A DNA stretch of 64,000 bases from Chimonanthus salicifolius (GCA_013350335.1 CM023539.1:67243449-67307448); one strand, 5' to 3'; shown: positions 31,851 to 43,313, counted from the first letter of the stretch. Notes: a model not told the origin generated them from the sequence alone. Numbers and translations: made by a program.

Positions 31851-32615
31851 CAGGCTATTTGGGTTATCTTATTCCCCAAAAAAGCATCTCCGCATATTCC
31901 AATCTTCCAATGGCCGCTAGCATTACCACCACTCCCAACATACATCCTACAACCCTTCTATTTCCTGCCGGCACGAGTACTCTTCTCTTGGTAGTCAAGC
32001 TCGACACTTTGGATATGGTGCTCTATTTGTCTCTTCTTCATTCCACCATGGTCGAGGTGGCTCCCTTGTGGGACTTGCAATCGTAGACATCCGCAATCTT
32101 ATCTGGGGCTTATAGGACAGTTCCTTGCTTTTCAGTGTCAGATTTGCTTCATGTTTGGTCACAATGCTACCACATGCGACCAGCGCTACTGCCAACAGAC
32201 ATTATTTGAGGAAACTCATGTGTCTACCTTCGTTGGCATGTAGACTGCTCGACCAGTTGATCACAACTGGTATTCAGACATTGGCGCCACCAACCACATG
32301 ACTGGTGATGTTCATTCCCTACTCTATAAGTTCCTTTATACAGGTACGGATCACGTTGTATTGGGTAACAATGATTTTCTCCCTATTGCGCACACTAGTC
32401 ATCTCTCTCTTTCCTCTAGTACCTCCCACTTTCAGCTTTCTCGTGTTCTTCATGTTCCCCACATGCAAAAGAGTCCTTTATCTATTGCACAATTCACTAA
32501 AGATAACTCTGTTAACTTCACTTTCTTTCTGTGGGGCTTTATCATTCGTGATCTATGTACCAGTGCTATTTTGTTTACTAGTAGATGTGAAACTGGTCTT
32601 TATCCTATTTAATGC
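31850..32615 (+). pseudogene. Copia gag zinc knuckle and protease remnant (element G)
   Basis: Near 32139-32180 a complete CX2CX4HX4C knuckle is encoded (CQICFMFGHNATTC), the nucleic-acid-binding end of gag. Shortly after, NWYSDIGATNHMTGDV marks the protease active site, with Ile where Ser or Thr is normal (D-S/T-G-A). The block continues HVVLGNNDFLPIAHT and FQLSRVLHVPHM, the conserved protease C-terminus. A stop separates knuckle and protease. Confidence 0.8.
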
Positions 32616-33735
32616 AGCCATCACTCTACTCATGCTCTCATGGCCGCTTGCTCTTCAGTGTCCCTCTCGCACCAACGCCTTGGTCATCCCTCACACAAAG
32701 TTTTACAAGTGCATGCTTCATATAAAAGTTTGCGTTCTTCCTTTTCATTTTCTCGCTCTACTTTTTGTAGCCATTGTGCAGTTAAGAAAGTCTATGCATC
32801 TTCCTTTTTATTCTCATAAAAATAATAATGTTGCCCTATTTCATTTAGTTCATTCTGATTTTTGGATGTCTCCTATCTCTTATGTTTCTGGTTTCTTTAC
32901 TATGTCTTCTTTACTGACAATTACACCAGATACTCTTGGATCTTTCCTATGCGCAATAATCAGAAGTCTTTTCTCATTTTTTCCATTTTCTTGCATTTGT
33001 TGAAAATCATTTCTCTACTTCCATTAAGCAATTTTAGAGTGATGGAGGTAAAAAATATGATAATCACTCATTTCTTCATTTGTGTGCAAAAAATGGATTC
33101 ATCACCGATTCTCATCTCCCCATACCCCGTAACAAAATGGTATTGCAGAACGTAAACATTGCCATATATAGGAAACGGGTAGTACATTGCTCATTGCATC
33201 TCACATTCCCCATAACCTTTGGATTAAAGCCCTTTGTATAGCTGTGTATCTCATCGACTGACTCCCCACCCAAGTCCTCACCATTTCAGAAATTGTTTGA
33301 TTACATACCTGACTATATGTCTTTTCGTACTTTTGGTTGTGCATGCTACCCTTATCTTGGAGATTATGTTACTAATAAACTGCAACCAAGATCTGTTGAA
33401 TGTGTTTTTTTGGGTTAAAACACTTAACATAAATGCTACAACGGGACGACTCTATATTTCTCGGCATGTTGTGTTCAATGAAGCAGTCTTCCCCTATGCA
33501 TCGGGCCCCTTGACAACTGCTCGACCACCTTCGTCTGATGTGGTCTTTATCCTGCTTTTTACTCCGTTGGCACCTGTACCACTGCCACCTCCTGTATCAC
33601 ACTCTCTAGCAGACGCCTCTCCATCTCCAGTAGCGACACATAAGTCTTCACCATCCGAATCACCGCTTCCAGCAGACACATCACCATCTCAAGTGGTGCC
33701 ACCTGTATCACTACCCCCTCTTCGCCATCTCTAGC
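32616..33735 (+). pseudogene. Copia integrase remnant (element G)
   Basis: Integrase blocks are scattered over three frames: a LGHPSHKVL-like zinc region near 32680, YYVFFTDNYTRYSW (32894-32936) with the second-strand core Asp, and a degraded DGG/NGV region near 33035-33150. The later FGCACYPYLGDYVTNKLQP block (33330-33390) and [20 protein letters not shown] linker precede RT. A long frame across 32305-33003 is not the coding frame for most of this. Confidence 0.75.
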
Positions 33736-33769
33736 TAAAGCTTCTCTTTCGTCTACCAATGTTCATCCT

Positions 33770-35343
33770 ATGGTGACCTATGTTAAAGATGGTATTTTCA
33801 AGCCCAGCAAGCAAGCTTCCTTTGCTACTCGACATCCTCAGTTTGTGCCTTTGCATCTATTGTTTCTTCCTCTGATATTGAGCCCACATACTACACTCAA
33901 GTTGTTCTATCTACAAAATGGCGGCATGTCATGTATGATGAGTTTAATGCCCTCTTATGGCAACAGATGGTCACTTGTTCCACCTCCATCCAATATCAAT
34001 AGTGTTGGATGTAAATGGGTTTTTAAGATTAAACGACGTTCTGATTGTAACATTGAACTATACAAAGCGCGCCTTGTTTCTAAAGGCTTTCATCAACAAG
34101 CAGACATTGACTATGATGAGACCTTCAGCCCTGTTGTCAAGCCCACTACCATTGACACTGTTCTTAATCTTGCAGTCTCTTCTACTTGGCCCATTCATCA
34201 ATTAGAAGTCAAGAATGCCTTTCTTTTGGATACCTTATTGAAGAAGTCTACATGGCTGAACTGCCGAGCTTCGTTGACCCAAGTCGCCCTCATCATGTTT
34301 GCAGAATCCATAAAGCCATCTATGGCTTGAAGCAAGCACCAGGTGTCTGGTTTCAGCGATTCAGTTCTTTTTTTTTTTTCTTATGGTTTTCTTTAAAGCA
34401 GAGCTGATAGTTCTATGTTTATTTTTCTCGAGCCTCACAAATTATGCTTCTCTTGCTCTAAGTGGATGATATTATTCTCATTGGCAACACTCATTCATTC
34501 TTTCACTCGACAACTGGGTACTAAGTTTGAAATTAAGGATCTTGGCAAACTTCATTATTTTCTTGGCCTCGAAGTGGCTCATCTTTCTCAAGGGTTACAT
34601 TTGTCTCAAAATAAATACACCTTTGACATTCTTCGACACATGAACATGCTTGGTTGCAAACCCTGTTCTACCCCATTGCGGCTAAGACACAATTGTCTTC
34701 TACTTCTAGTGATTTGCTCTCTGCTCCTTCTGAGTATCGATATCTCATTGGCACACTTCCTTATCTCACTCTCACTCGACCTGATATTTGCTTATGTGGT
34801 GCACATTGTTTCTCAGTTTGTGAGTTAGCCTTGCACTACTCATTTAGATGTTGTTCAAGCGCATCCTACGCTATCTTAAAGGCTCCATTGGTCGTGACTT
34901 GCTCATCAGGCATTCGACGCAACCCTCAGGCTTAGTTGTTTACTCTGATTCAGATTGGGTCGGTTGTCCTGTTACTTGTCGCTTCACTACTGGTAACTAT
35001 ATCTTTCTGAGTCCCAACTTAATTTCATGGTGTACAAAGAAACAGGCAACGGTCTCTCGCTCCAGTGCTGAAGCTGAGTATCGGGCTCTTGCTTCTACTT
35101 GTGCTGACACTGTTTGGATTCAGCACCTCTTCTGAGGTCTTGGATTTACTATCACTTCTCTAACTATACTCCTTTGTGATAATCTTCATGCCACGTACAT
35201 GGTGGTCAATTTTGTCTTCCATGCTAGGACAAAACACATTGAGCTTGACTATCACTTCATAAGGGAACGTGTCACTAGCCGGCTCCCATCGAATTCAGTT
35301 CATATCTTCTTTAGACCAGCTCGCTTGACATCTTCACTAAAGG
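33770..35343 (+). pseudogene. Copia reverse transcriptase-RNase H remnant (element G)
   Basis: RT begins [20 protein letters not shown] (33990-34070) and continues [15 protein letters not shown] and [11 protein letters not shown], then in another frame [14 protein letters not shown] and [16 protein letters not shown]. The YVDD segment near 34455 is destroyed by a frameshift, while the following LGKLHYFLGLEVAHLSQG is intact. RNase H (34848-35135) is well kept: KRILRYLKGSIG, YSDSDWVGCPVT, SRSSAEAEYRALASTCADTV; the tail HARTKHIELDYHFIRERV lies past a stop. Confidence 0.88.
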
Positions 35344-35493
35344 TCTATTCCAAGTTGAACTCTCTCTAATCAATCCAAATCCAAGTTGTAATTGTATCCT
35401 GATTGATTTGTTCCTCTTCAAAGGGCGGCTTGTAAATTCTATTTATATCTGTGATAATGAGAAATACAATAAGCTATTTTACCAAATTCTACA
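35344..35493 (+). repeat. 3' LTR of element G
   Basis: Partner of 30550-30699, with about 15 differences in 150 bases, ending CAAATTCTACA at 35493. The sequence just before it (TCTTCACTAAAGG) still encodes the end of RNase H (a DIFTKG-like phrase) and lacks a convincing polypurine tract. Confidence 0.85.
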
Positions 35494-36926
35494 ACTACAA
35501 ATGGGATTACAAGATTAAGTACCTGGCCATATGGTTCCATTAAGCGTTATAAGGCTCGCTTAGTCGCTAAGGGATTTACTCAAGTTGAAGGGTTGGATTA
35601 TCATGATACATTTGCTCCCATTACTAAACCGGTCACTATACGTGCTCCACTTTCCATTACCTTTGTTAAGTGATGGTCTCTTCATCAACTCGATGTTAAC
35701 AACACCTTCCTCCAAGGTGATCTCGATGGAGAGGAATATATGATGCTTCCGTCTGATTTTGCATGACATGGATAGTTGACTTTGCAAACTAAACAAATCC
35801 ATCTATGGGTGAAATAGGCATCCCGACAGTGGATTGTGAAATTTTCTACTACTCTCCTTGAGTTTAGTTTTTCACAATCAAAGTCTGACTAGTCATTGTT
35901 CACTCATAGCCAAATAGATTATTCCACTTTTATCTTGGTTATATGTTGATGATATAGTTATTACTGACAATAATGATTTGACCATTCAACGCCTCAAGCG
36001 CTTCCTTGCAACAAATTTTTAATTAAATATTTGGGTCCTCATCATTCAAAAAAAAGTTTTTGGTGCTCTAAAATACTTTCTTATATCGAAGTGACTCGTT
36101 CTCAGAAATGTATCTTACTTTCCACAGGGAATTGCACTTTGGATATCTTCAAGGGTATAGGTTTGATTGGAGGTTGCATCTCCAATTTCCCCATAGAGCA
36201 ACATTTACGATTATCGCCGCTTGTTGGGAATTTTCTACTTGATCCCACTCCATATCACCATTAGTGGGACGTCTTATCTACCTTACCACCAAAGGACCAG
36301 ATATCAATTATTAGGTCCATTTTTTAAGTGAGTTCATGCACTTTCCTCGCACTATTATCTGGACGTAACACATCGTGTGGTAAAATCCTTGAAGTGTTCT
36401 ATCGGTAAGATGATTATTTTCTCATCTTTATAAGTATTCACCTATGCGGCTATTGTTATTCTGATTTTTCTGGCTGCCTTTTCACTTGATGATCAACCAC
36501 TAGGTATTTTACTTTCCTTGGTTCCAATCTCATCTTGGAAAACCAAGAAATAGGCTACGATTTCTCGCTCCTCCATTGAAGTCGAGTACAGAGCCATTGC
36601 CACTTTGACAAGCGAACTACAGTGGTAGAAGCATTTGCTTGAAGATCTAAGTATCTCTCAGCCTTTGACAATCACATTGTTCTGTGGCAATCAAGTTGCT
36701 CTATATATTGCAAACAATTTTGTCTTTCATTAATGCACCAAACATATTGAAATTGATTGCCATTTTGTTCGGTAAAAGATCCAGTCAAAGCTTATTGTTC
36801 CCCGACATGTTCCCTCTTCTGCTCAACTTGCAGACGTCTTCACAAAATGTTTGGGCAAATATTTATTTCATGGTTTGATCCACAACTTCGGCGTTTTTTC
36901 CATTTAAGCTCCACCTTGAGGGGGAG
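35494..36926 (+). pseudogene. Second plus-strand copia RT-RNase H remnant (element H)
   Basis: The start is abrupt at the 3' end of element G. RT blocks, across shifting frames, are [18 protein letters not shown] (35541-35595), [35 protein letters not shown] and a FILVICWYIVI region where YVDD should be. RNase H has a RSSIEVEYRAIATL block (36560-36605), FCGNQVALYIANNFVFH and KHIEIDCHFVR, then QLADVFTKCLG. It ends at a polypurine tract. Many stops are present, and everything upstream of RT is missing. Confidence 0.8.
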
Positions 36927-37110
36927 TGTTATCGTTTACAAGATGTCACTCGAGAGTTTCTCCTGATTTTACTCTTATAATTAATTGGACGTTACTAAAT
37001 TAATAAATATCGATTTGTGTTCTTACCAATTTTGTTGATTTCCTTTTTTGTGTATTTTGACCTTTTTTATTTGTACGGTGACTTTTTTCTAAAAATACGA
37101 AGTATACCAC
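36927..37110 (+). repeat. 3' LTR start of element H (end not defined)
   Basis: CCTTGAGGGGGAG (36914-36926) is a polypurine tract, and TGTTATCGTTTACAAG follows as an LTR start. With no 5' partner in the window, the 3' boundary is unknown; 37110 is nominal. Confidence 0.5.
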
Positions 37111-38063
37111 ATATTCCTTCCCTCAATTTTTGAGGAAGACACAACAAACCCCGTGTGTCAATTTTACAATAAACATTAATAATAAGATAAAAGAAAATAT
37201 GCACTTTATATAAGATGTAAACTATGTTCACTATATTTTAACTCATAATAGGGAGAATAACAAGATACAATTTTATTTTATATTTAACACTTAAGAGGGA
37301 AATTATGTTCAATTATCTTCTTAACACCTAATATGAAAAATAAAAATTCACTTTTATATAAGGTGCAACGCGCATCTAAGGAGCAAACCCTTGGTGCACC
37401 TTTAACTACCAGGTCAAATATTAATGATATGCAATTATTTAGAATTGATGAATTTTGTTTTAGCTTTAGTTTTACGAAAGAGAGATTGAGGTGTTCATCT
37501 CTCATTCTATGTGAAGTTTAGTCTAAGGAAAGATTACTCAAATACCTCTTCTTCTATTTTTTTTTATTCTTCATATTTGAGTTTCGTTTGACTCCTCTTG
37601 AGAGGGGTTTTGTATTGAAAACGATAATTCCTTTGAGTTTTGAGATTTGGAGAGACCTTAGTCTGCATCATATGTTGTTAGATTGTTTTAATTTCATTGT
37701 ATAGAGTGTTCAATTTCATAGACACTTTTTAGATGATGAGAGTAAGGAATACTCCAACTTTATCCTGCTTTTGTATGGGGTTCAGACTAATGTGAACATT
37801 GAAGACTCTGACTTTGGGCATCTAGCATTTACACATTTAAATCTTTCTTTAAAGGATTACTCATACACATAATTGACCACTAGTGACTCTATTAAAGTGC
37901 TTCCCATGTGCAATAGCATTCAAAAGAGGTGACACATTAATGTTAGTTTTGTCTGTTGTGTCTATGCTATTGAAGATTTGAACTGCTTTCTTTTCCATTG
38001 TTCCTTCTTTGAGGTTTAGAGTTTCCTCCTTCAGTTTTTTTTATATGAAATGGTTGATGTCTA
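37111..38063. other. Unassigned AT-rich sequence
   Basis: No credible coding frame was seen. A minus-strand stretch at 37370-37440 reads DLVVKGAPRVCSLDARCT, faintly like FAR1/MULE-type text, but it is too short to call. Confidence 0.3.
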
Positions 38064-38431
38064 TGTTGGGATTTAATCCTCACACAAACAACGGGAGCTA
38101 ATCAAAATCAATCACACGAATCACACACGATTTAAACGTGGTTTAGCCGAAGCCTACATCCACCAAACCAAAACAAATCGTTCACTAAATTAAAATGTTT
38201 ACAAACTCTCTTCCTCTCCCTCACGAATCTCTCTCTCTCAAACACAAACCCACATATCGATGGACACCCTCTCATGAAGGAAACTATCTTTGTTTTTATA
38301 GAGAGAAATAGAGAGGTTTCCTACGAAAATAGAGATAAGAGAAGAAGTCATTGAAGGAGAGAAGAAGTCAAAGAGAAATAGGATTCCTATTCCTAATCAA
38401 AATCTTGTTCTTAATTAAGTCATTCCCAACA
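38064..38431 (-). repeat. 3' LTR of element I
   Basis: On the plus strand it runs TGTTGGGATTTAATCC to CATTCCCAACA. It aligns with 43186-43313 over that fragment's length and with the LTR at 46359-46759. The minus-strand polypurine tract (CTAAGGTGGAGAT) lies at 38432-38445. The shared LTR motif is at 38134-38163. Confidence 0.85.
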
Positions 38432-38481
38432 ATCTCCACCTTAGCGATATTTGTAAACGGACCTCCTCTGATAGCTCCACT

Positions 38482-38744
38482 TGTTGAATATTAACCCAAC
38501 CCACATTCACCATTAAATCACAGATCCAACATACACACAAGCAAGAACACGAAGAACACAAGATATACGTGGTTCGGCCCAACCTTGGCCTCTGGGATGG
38601 CCTCCTTAGGCTTCACCAAAGAAACCCTAAGACAAAGAGAACTTAAATAGTGTAGCTTACAACAGATTGGGCCCACTAGGCCTGGGCATGGCCCATCAAA
38701 AAACTAAGGCCCAAATAAGGCTTTTAGCTATAAATCCAACAAAC
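38482..38744 (-). repeat. LTR of element J (3' LTR, internally deleted)
   Basis: It pairs with 40783-41213 but jumps from the GTGGTTCGGCCCAACCTTGG block to GGATGGCCTCCTTAGGCTTC, skipping sequence kept in the other copy. It ends ATAAATCCAACA. It contains the first half of the shared LTR motif at 38564-38596. Confidence 0.85.
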
Positions 38745-38900
38745 TCCACCTTGGCGAAATAGCCCGACAGCATGAAGCTTGTTTCCCTCAGATTATGACA
38801 CCTCCGCCTGCTGTGTAGCACCTCCAGATCCTCATCTTCTATAAGACGTCCATCCCTTACCCTGGGATGCCCCACCAATCTCGAGTAAGACTAAATAGAC

Positions 38901-39071
38901 CAACTGGGCTCCATCTCGAGCATTCTTGCCCAAGTCCCTGTGTTGCATCTGCAACTCTGAACCAAATGGGCTCCACCTCGAACCGTAGCCGTCAAGATCC
39001 GTGTTGCCTCTGCAACTTCACACCAAATGGACTCCATCTCGAGCATTGCCACCAGAGTCCCTTACACTGCC
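38901..39071 (-). repeat. ~60-bp tandem repeat, three units (element J interior)
   Basis: Units at about 38901, 38961 and 39021 each contain CAAATGGGCTCCACCTCGA, then a variable stretch and GTGTTGCCTCTGCAACT. It lies next to the polypurine-tract side of element J. No protein is implied. Confidence 0.75.
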
Positions 39072-39229
39072 ATAGACCACTCTCGACTCCTCTAAAATTT
39101 TCCTCTCCTTTTCTAAATCCACATCGGTCACCTGCGTAGATCTCTTCGTTGCAGTCGTGTAGACGAAGACAAATCTCAATTCCGAGTCCCGATGGCTCCA
39201 GGAACTGCAAATTAATCATGAGCGTTGAA

Positions 39230-40780
39230 TTTTCCTACTGAAAGAGTATTTGAATCTGTTGTCCTGCGGGGTCACCCGAAACTGTAGTCCTGCTGACACC
39301 ATATGAGCATATTGTAGTCCTGTGGGACTACCCCAATCTATAGTCCCTCGGGTGATCACCCAAAACAGTGGACTCGTGGGTGCACAAGAAATGGTGGTCC
39401 TCCAGACCACCAAAACCATTTTCTTTTTAATCCTTTTCCACTTGGTTTACCCAAACCGAGTGGACTCTATGTTCTTGCTGCCATCGTACGCCAGCCCTGT
39501 GCTCGCCGCCTCTGCCTGCGCACCTGTCTGCCGTGTGTTGCCGCATCTTCTTTGGCAACCCATGTTCGGCTGCACTGCTCGCCTGCAGTCATGTGACACT
39601 GATACCTTGCTCCTTCTCAGATCTGGTTTGTTTCAGCCGATCCTGACTGTTGTACAAAACCACCGATTTGTCTTGGTGGTTTCTCTGCAAATCTGCCAGC
39701 CTCCGGCGTTGCTGCCTCTGGCTTTCTTTTCCTTCATTTTGCAGTCCCCTTTTTGCAAGATCAGATATGTGGAGCGATCTTGTAGCTTTCTTCCAACTGC
39801 ACGTCTCTGCCTGGCCGATCACGCTACGAGCACTCGCCGCTCCTTCTCAGATCGTGCACCTTCCTCTGTTTGTCACTACTGCAGCTAGGTCGAAAAACCC
39901 AGCAGCCCCTTGCCCGAGATCTCCTCTATCTTTTTCACAGCCTCGATCAGGTCCTCCGTTTCTAGATCTGAACCCCACGATCTTAGATCTACTTTCAGAT
40001 CTGGCTATCCCCGACGATGGGTAATCTGCCCCCTTTCTCGATCTGACGATCTCCACTTATGGCGATGCCTCCTTTACTTCTCAGATCTCAATCCTTCAGA
40101 TCCGACGCAGATCTCCTCTGCCATCGCTTGCAGCTGCCACAGATCTCAGATCTAGCGATTGCCTCTGATCGGTGCTCCTGCAGCAGGCCACCCCCTACTG
40201 GGTCGACCCTCTGCGGTTGAGATTTTCCGCTACCTCTGTCTTCTCTGCCGCAGATCTGAAAAATCCCCAGAGCATGGAATCCCTTCTCTGATCTACCTTG
40301 TTGCAGATCTGGTCTCCTTGTGTGTGTTGGCCACTGCTCACGCTTACTTTCGTCGCCTCCGGCGATGGCCTTCCTCTCTTCTGCCATGGCTGCAGCTGCC
40401 TGCAACTAGCATTTCTTTACCCGCAGCCCCTTGCTACTCCGTGGTGTTGTTCTCTGATGTCAGATCTGCAGATCTGTTCCTCCGACGACGATGCTACTTT
40501 GCATCTCGTAGCTCATCCGTATGCGTCACCAATCTTTTTCCGCCAGAGAAATCTGCTCAGCCCTTATGCGATGGGTTTCAAAACTGAAACCCCTTTTCAA
40601 ATCACCTTGCTGCTGCCCATAGAAACTGCCGCTCTCTAATGGCCGCGCCTCAAATCTACTCCAGATCTGGTCGCCTCCGGCCCTCCTGCTACAACTGCGC
40701 TCCTGAAACCCCTTTTGAGCAGCAACCTCCTTTGATCTGTGATTTCCTCCTGTCCTAATTCTGAACCTGGCTTTGATACC
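39230..40780 (-). other. CAGATCT-rich non-coding interior of element J
   Basis: From 39240 to 39420 a GTAGTCCTG(C/T)GGG phrase recurs about four times. From 39600 to 40760 the palindromic word AGATCT, usually inside CAGATCTG, occurs more than a dozen times in pyrimidine-rich DNA. Several long open frames on both strands (such as 39322-39888 and 40159-40587) come from this low stop density and show no domains. Confidence 0.6.
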
Positions 40781-40782
40781 AA

Positions 40783-41213
40783 TTGTTGAATATTAACCCA
40801 ACCCACATTTACCATTAAATCACAGATCAAACACACACACAAGCGAGAACACGAAGAACACAGAATATACGTGGTTCAGCCCAACCTTAGCCTACGTCCA
40901 TGGGAGAGTGTAGATCTTATCTATAAAGAAGAAATACAACATACAAGATTTATAACAATGCCACTTAGGAATCCCTGATCCAAATCTCTGAATATGTTCC
41001 CTTGTCCCTCGCTCTATTTTCCTCACTACACTCACTCCTCACAGCTCTCCCTTAGAGCTAGGATGGCCTCCTTAGGCTTCACCAGAGAAACCCTAAGACA
41101 AAGAGAACTTAATAGTGTAGCTTACAACAGATTGGGCCCACTGGGCCTGGGCCTGAGCCTAGACCCAACAGACAACTCAGGCCCAAATAAGGGTTTGAGC
41201 CATATATCCAACA
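40783..41213 (-). repeat. LTR of element J (5' LTR in element orientation)
   Basis: The fuller copy, 431 bp, next to the minus-strand primer-binding site. It carries the complete shared motif at 40866-40904 (ACGTGGTTCAGC...GCCTACGTCCATGGG) and ends at the CCACT target duplication. Confidence 0.9.
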
Positions 41214-41229
41214 CCACTTTAACATGAAA

Positions 41230-42000
41230 TCTCACTCCAACGAAATGAAGTTAACAGCTGATGCCGACTGCCACTAAATGTCCCCGTAGACACTAGCGCC
41301 CGAAGGTTCTCAAACTTGTCGAATGTTGATCAAGTCCAAACTGCTCTTTGAACTGAACCCTGAGTGTAACGAACATCTGTGTCAAATTTGACTCTTCTTT
41401 GTCCAATGATTGCTCCACCTACAACTGTACTTCCCTCCAAGAAATACATATTCTTTTGTCAAGTAGCCTTCATCACAACATGTGCACGTGAAGAAACTTT
41501 CAAAACTCCACCTGCCCTAGTAATCATGAAGCCTTTTACTTCCAATGTACCCAAAGAGATAGAATTATTCTTCAAAACTTACACATATCTAACATCAGAC
41601 AATACTTTAATTGTTGTATCATGCAATTTCAAATGAATGTTAGCTATCCCGTTCGTTTTACAGGCACTATCATTACCCATAAAAACAGAGCCACCATCCA
41701 ACTCTAAAGACAAACAAATCTCTATTGGGACACATATAATAAGCACATCCCGAATCTAATAACCAACCATCACAATGATATGCAAATGCTGAAAAAAATC
41801 AGTAAAACATCATATTCATTATCTTTAGCCTGTGCGACATTTACATTTGAATCCACCTTGTCCTTGTTTTGCAACATTGGATAGTTAACTTTCAGATGCC
41901 CTTTTTCATGACAAAAGGCACACTCATCTTTTGCAACAGTTTTTCTCTCAGACAATGATGTTTTTTCTTCTTAGGATGAGACTTACCAAATTTCTAGTTT
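41230..42000 (-). pseudogene. Copia gag zinc knuckle, protease and pre-integrase remnant (element I)
   Basis: On the minus strand the frame at 41955-41770 reads SERKTVAKDECAFCHEKGHL and then KVNYPMLQNKDK: a CX2CX4HX4C knuckle whose last Cys has become Tyr. Protease follows at about 41770-41600 as GWLLDSGCAYYMCPNRD (D-S-G kept, with Cys after it, usual in this lineage), then NDSACKTNGIANIHLKLHD. The later ISLGTLEVKGFMITRAGG block leads to KNMYFLEGSTVVGGA. Integrase is not reached. Stops and indels are present. Confidence 0.85.
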
Positions 42001-43185
42001 TCTGTTACTGCCAACCTTCTGACATTGAGTCCCTGTTATCCTGCTTATCTTTCAACAAACTTCATTGTTCATTAGTGCATTTGACACATCTTCATATTTA
42101 ATCTCTTTTTTCTCATACCATAAGGTGGTAATAAAATGCTCATAACTATCAAGTATTAGCTCAACAATATCACTTCTTTGTCTTCATCTGAGATTTCAAC
42201 ATCTAAATTTTACAAATCTCTTTTTCATATAGAGACAATTTTCAATACACCAGGTCATATACTTGTCTTCAAGTTTCTGCCACAAATCCTTTGCCTAAGT
42301 CTTCTTCATGACAAAATATTTTTGATCTCTCGTATAACAAAGCCGTATGGTGCCACAGGCCAAACTGTTGATTCTCTCTAAATCCTTATCATTCATATCT
42401 GCAGGTTTATCTTTTAAAGCAATATCCAAATCCTATGAAAACAACACATCCCTTACTTCGCATTGACACATGCCGAAGTTATTCGTCCCATTAAAATTTT
42501 CAACTTCATATCACCCATTCCAAACCATGGGCCTTGATGTTGACAGAGGTTCAGTGGTGGTCTTTGATGATGACCCAAATTCAAAGATATTTCTCCCAAA
42601 AGTAACCTCCAAACGACAAAACAACTTCAAAACTACTCAAAACAACTTCCAATAATCACTACAAACAAATTAAAAAAAAATTACAATTTTTTCAAAAAAA
42701 GAAAAAAAATGCTTAAGGTGTATCTAAAAACCGTAGTCCTGCAGTCCTAGGAGAGCACCCGAAAATGTGGTTCTTTGGACTGCACCAAATGGTGGTCCTT
42801 CTAACCACTAAAACAATGCTTCAATGCGGGAGGAAGGTCCCTTTTCCAAAATAACTCTCGATGGATATACTCCAATCAATGATGTTTTCAATTTTTTTTC
42901 CTTCTTAAAGCACAACGACGAGGGATGGGTGTGGAGAAAGAAACAACGACGGCCAACGGCTACGAAAGTAGAGGCAGAGGTGAATGGCGATAGTTAATGG
43001 GGACTGAGCGATCAAAACGGCAAACAATCGAAGGTAAAAAGGAAAAGACTAATTTTTTTAATGTATTTCAGACCATCCTCTACTTCTTCCTCTTTCTTCT
43101 TTTTCTTCTCAAACCTCTACCGATCTCTCGCCCAAAAATTCCCAAATCAGATCACCTAAATCGAAACCTAGCTCTTGATGCCACT
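42000..43185 (-). pseudogene. Gag N-terminal region and leader of element I
   Basis: This interval is colinear with 45130-46358 in the second copy, including the AAATCCTTTGCC block and the repeat GTAGTCCTGCAG...GGTGGTCCTTCT at 42725-42800. It should encode the gag N-terminus and UTR, but the frame is broken. The minus-strand primer-binding site is at its right end. Confidence 0.6.
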
Positions 43186-43313
43186 TGTTACGATTTAATC
43201 CCCACTCAAACACCGGAAGCTAATCTAAATCAATCACACGAATCACAAACGATTTTAACATGGTTCAGCCAAATCCTACATCCACCAAACCAAACCAAAT
43301 CTTTCACCAAATA
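43186..43313 (-). repeat. 5' LTR of element I, truncated
   Basis: It begins (plus strand) TGTTACGATTTAATCCCCAC and follows the 38064 LTR for 128 bases through ATCCTACATCCACCAAACC, then breaks at AATATTTCAC into unrelated DNA of the RLP-exon duplication. Confidence 0.8.

Larger units (their letters stand above)
30550..35493 (+). mobile_element. Near full-length degraded copia element (element G)
   Basis: Two 150-bp LTRs, 30550-30699 and 35344-35493, differ at roughly 10% of positions and enclose gag, protease, integrase, RT and RNase H in the copia order. A primer-site-like TGGTACATAG follows the 5' LTR at 30700. All domains are present, but each is broken by stops or frameshifts. No target duplication was found: the left flank is minus-strand copia RT and the right flank plus-strand copia RT. 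LTR starts are uncertain by several bases, as neither copy begins with TG. Confidence 0.8.
38482..41213 (-). mobile_element. Pol-less LTR retrotransposon (LARD-like, element J)
   Basis: LTRs at 38482-38744 and 40783-41213 share both ends (TGTTGAATATTAACCC and ATCCAACA). The insertion has a perfect target duplication, CCACT (38477-38481 and 41214-41218), inside element I. The minus-strand primer site (TGGTATCAAAGCC) lies next to the right LTR and the polypurine tract (CCAAGGTGGAG) next to the left. The ~2-kb interior has no retroviral domain; it is rich in CAGATCT words and has local tandem repeats. The left LTR lacks about 165 bases present in the right one, a deletion after or during insertion. 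Confidence 0.9.
38064..43313 (-). mobile_element. Gag-protease-only copia element (element I), hosting element J
   Basis: Minus-strand LTR element with a 3' LTR at 38064-38431 and a truncated 5' LTR at 43186-43313. Removing the nested element J (38482-41213) leaves about 2 kb of interior. In element order this holds a leader, gag with zinc knuckle, protease and the start of the pre-integrase region, then the polypurine tract. Integrase, RT and RNase H are absent, so it is non-autonomous or internally deleted. The primer-binding site reads TGGCATCAAGAGC on the minus strand (near 43173-43185). A second partial copy lies at 44896-46759. Confidence 0.8.

Noticed and set aside
32305..33003. 232-residue hydrophobic frame resembling a membrane protein
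   Set aside because: The conserved copia protease and integrase blocks are in other frames over the same bases; hydrophobicity comes from T-rich codons.
37368..37440. FAR1/MULE-like phrase on the minus strand
   Set aside because: Fewer than 25 residues, no zinc or transposase motif and no terminal inverted repeats.
39322..40587. Long overlapping open frames that might be genes
   Set aside because: They lie inside the LTR-bounded element J, overlap on both strands, are low-complexity translations and show no domain.
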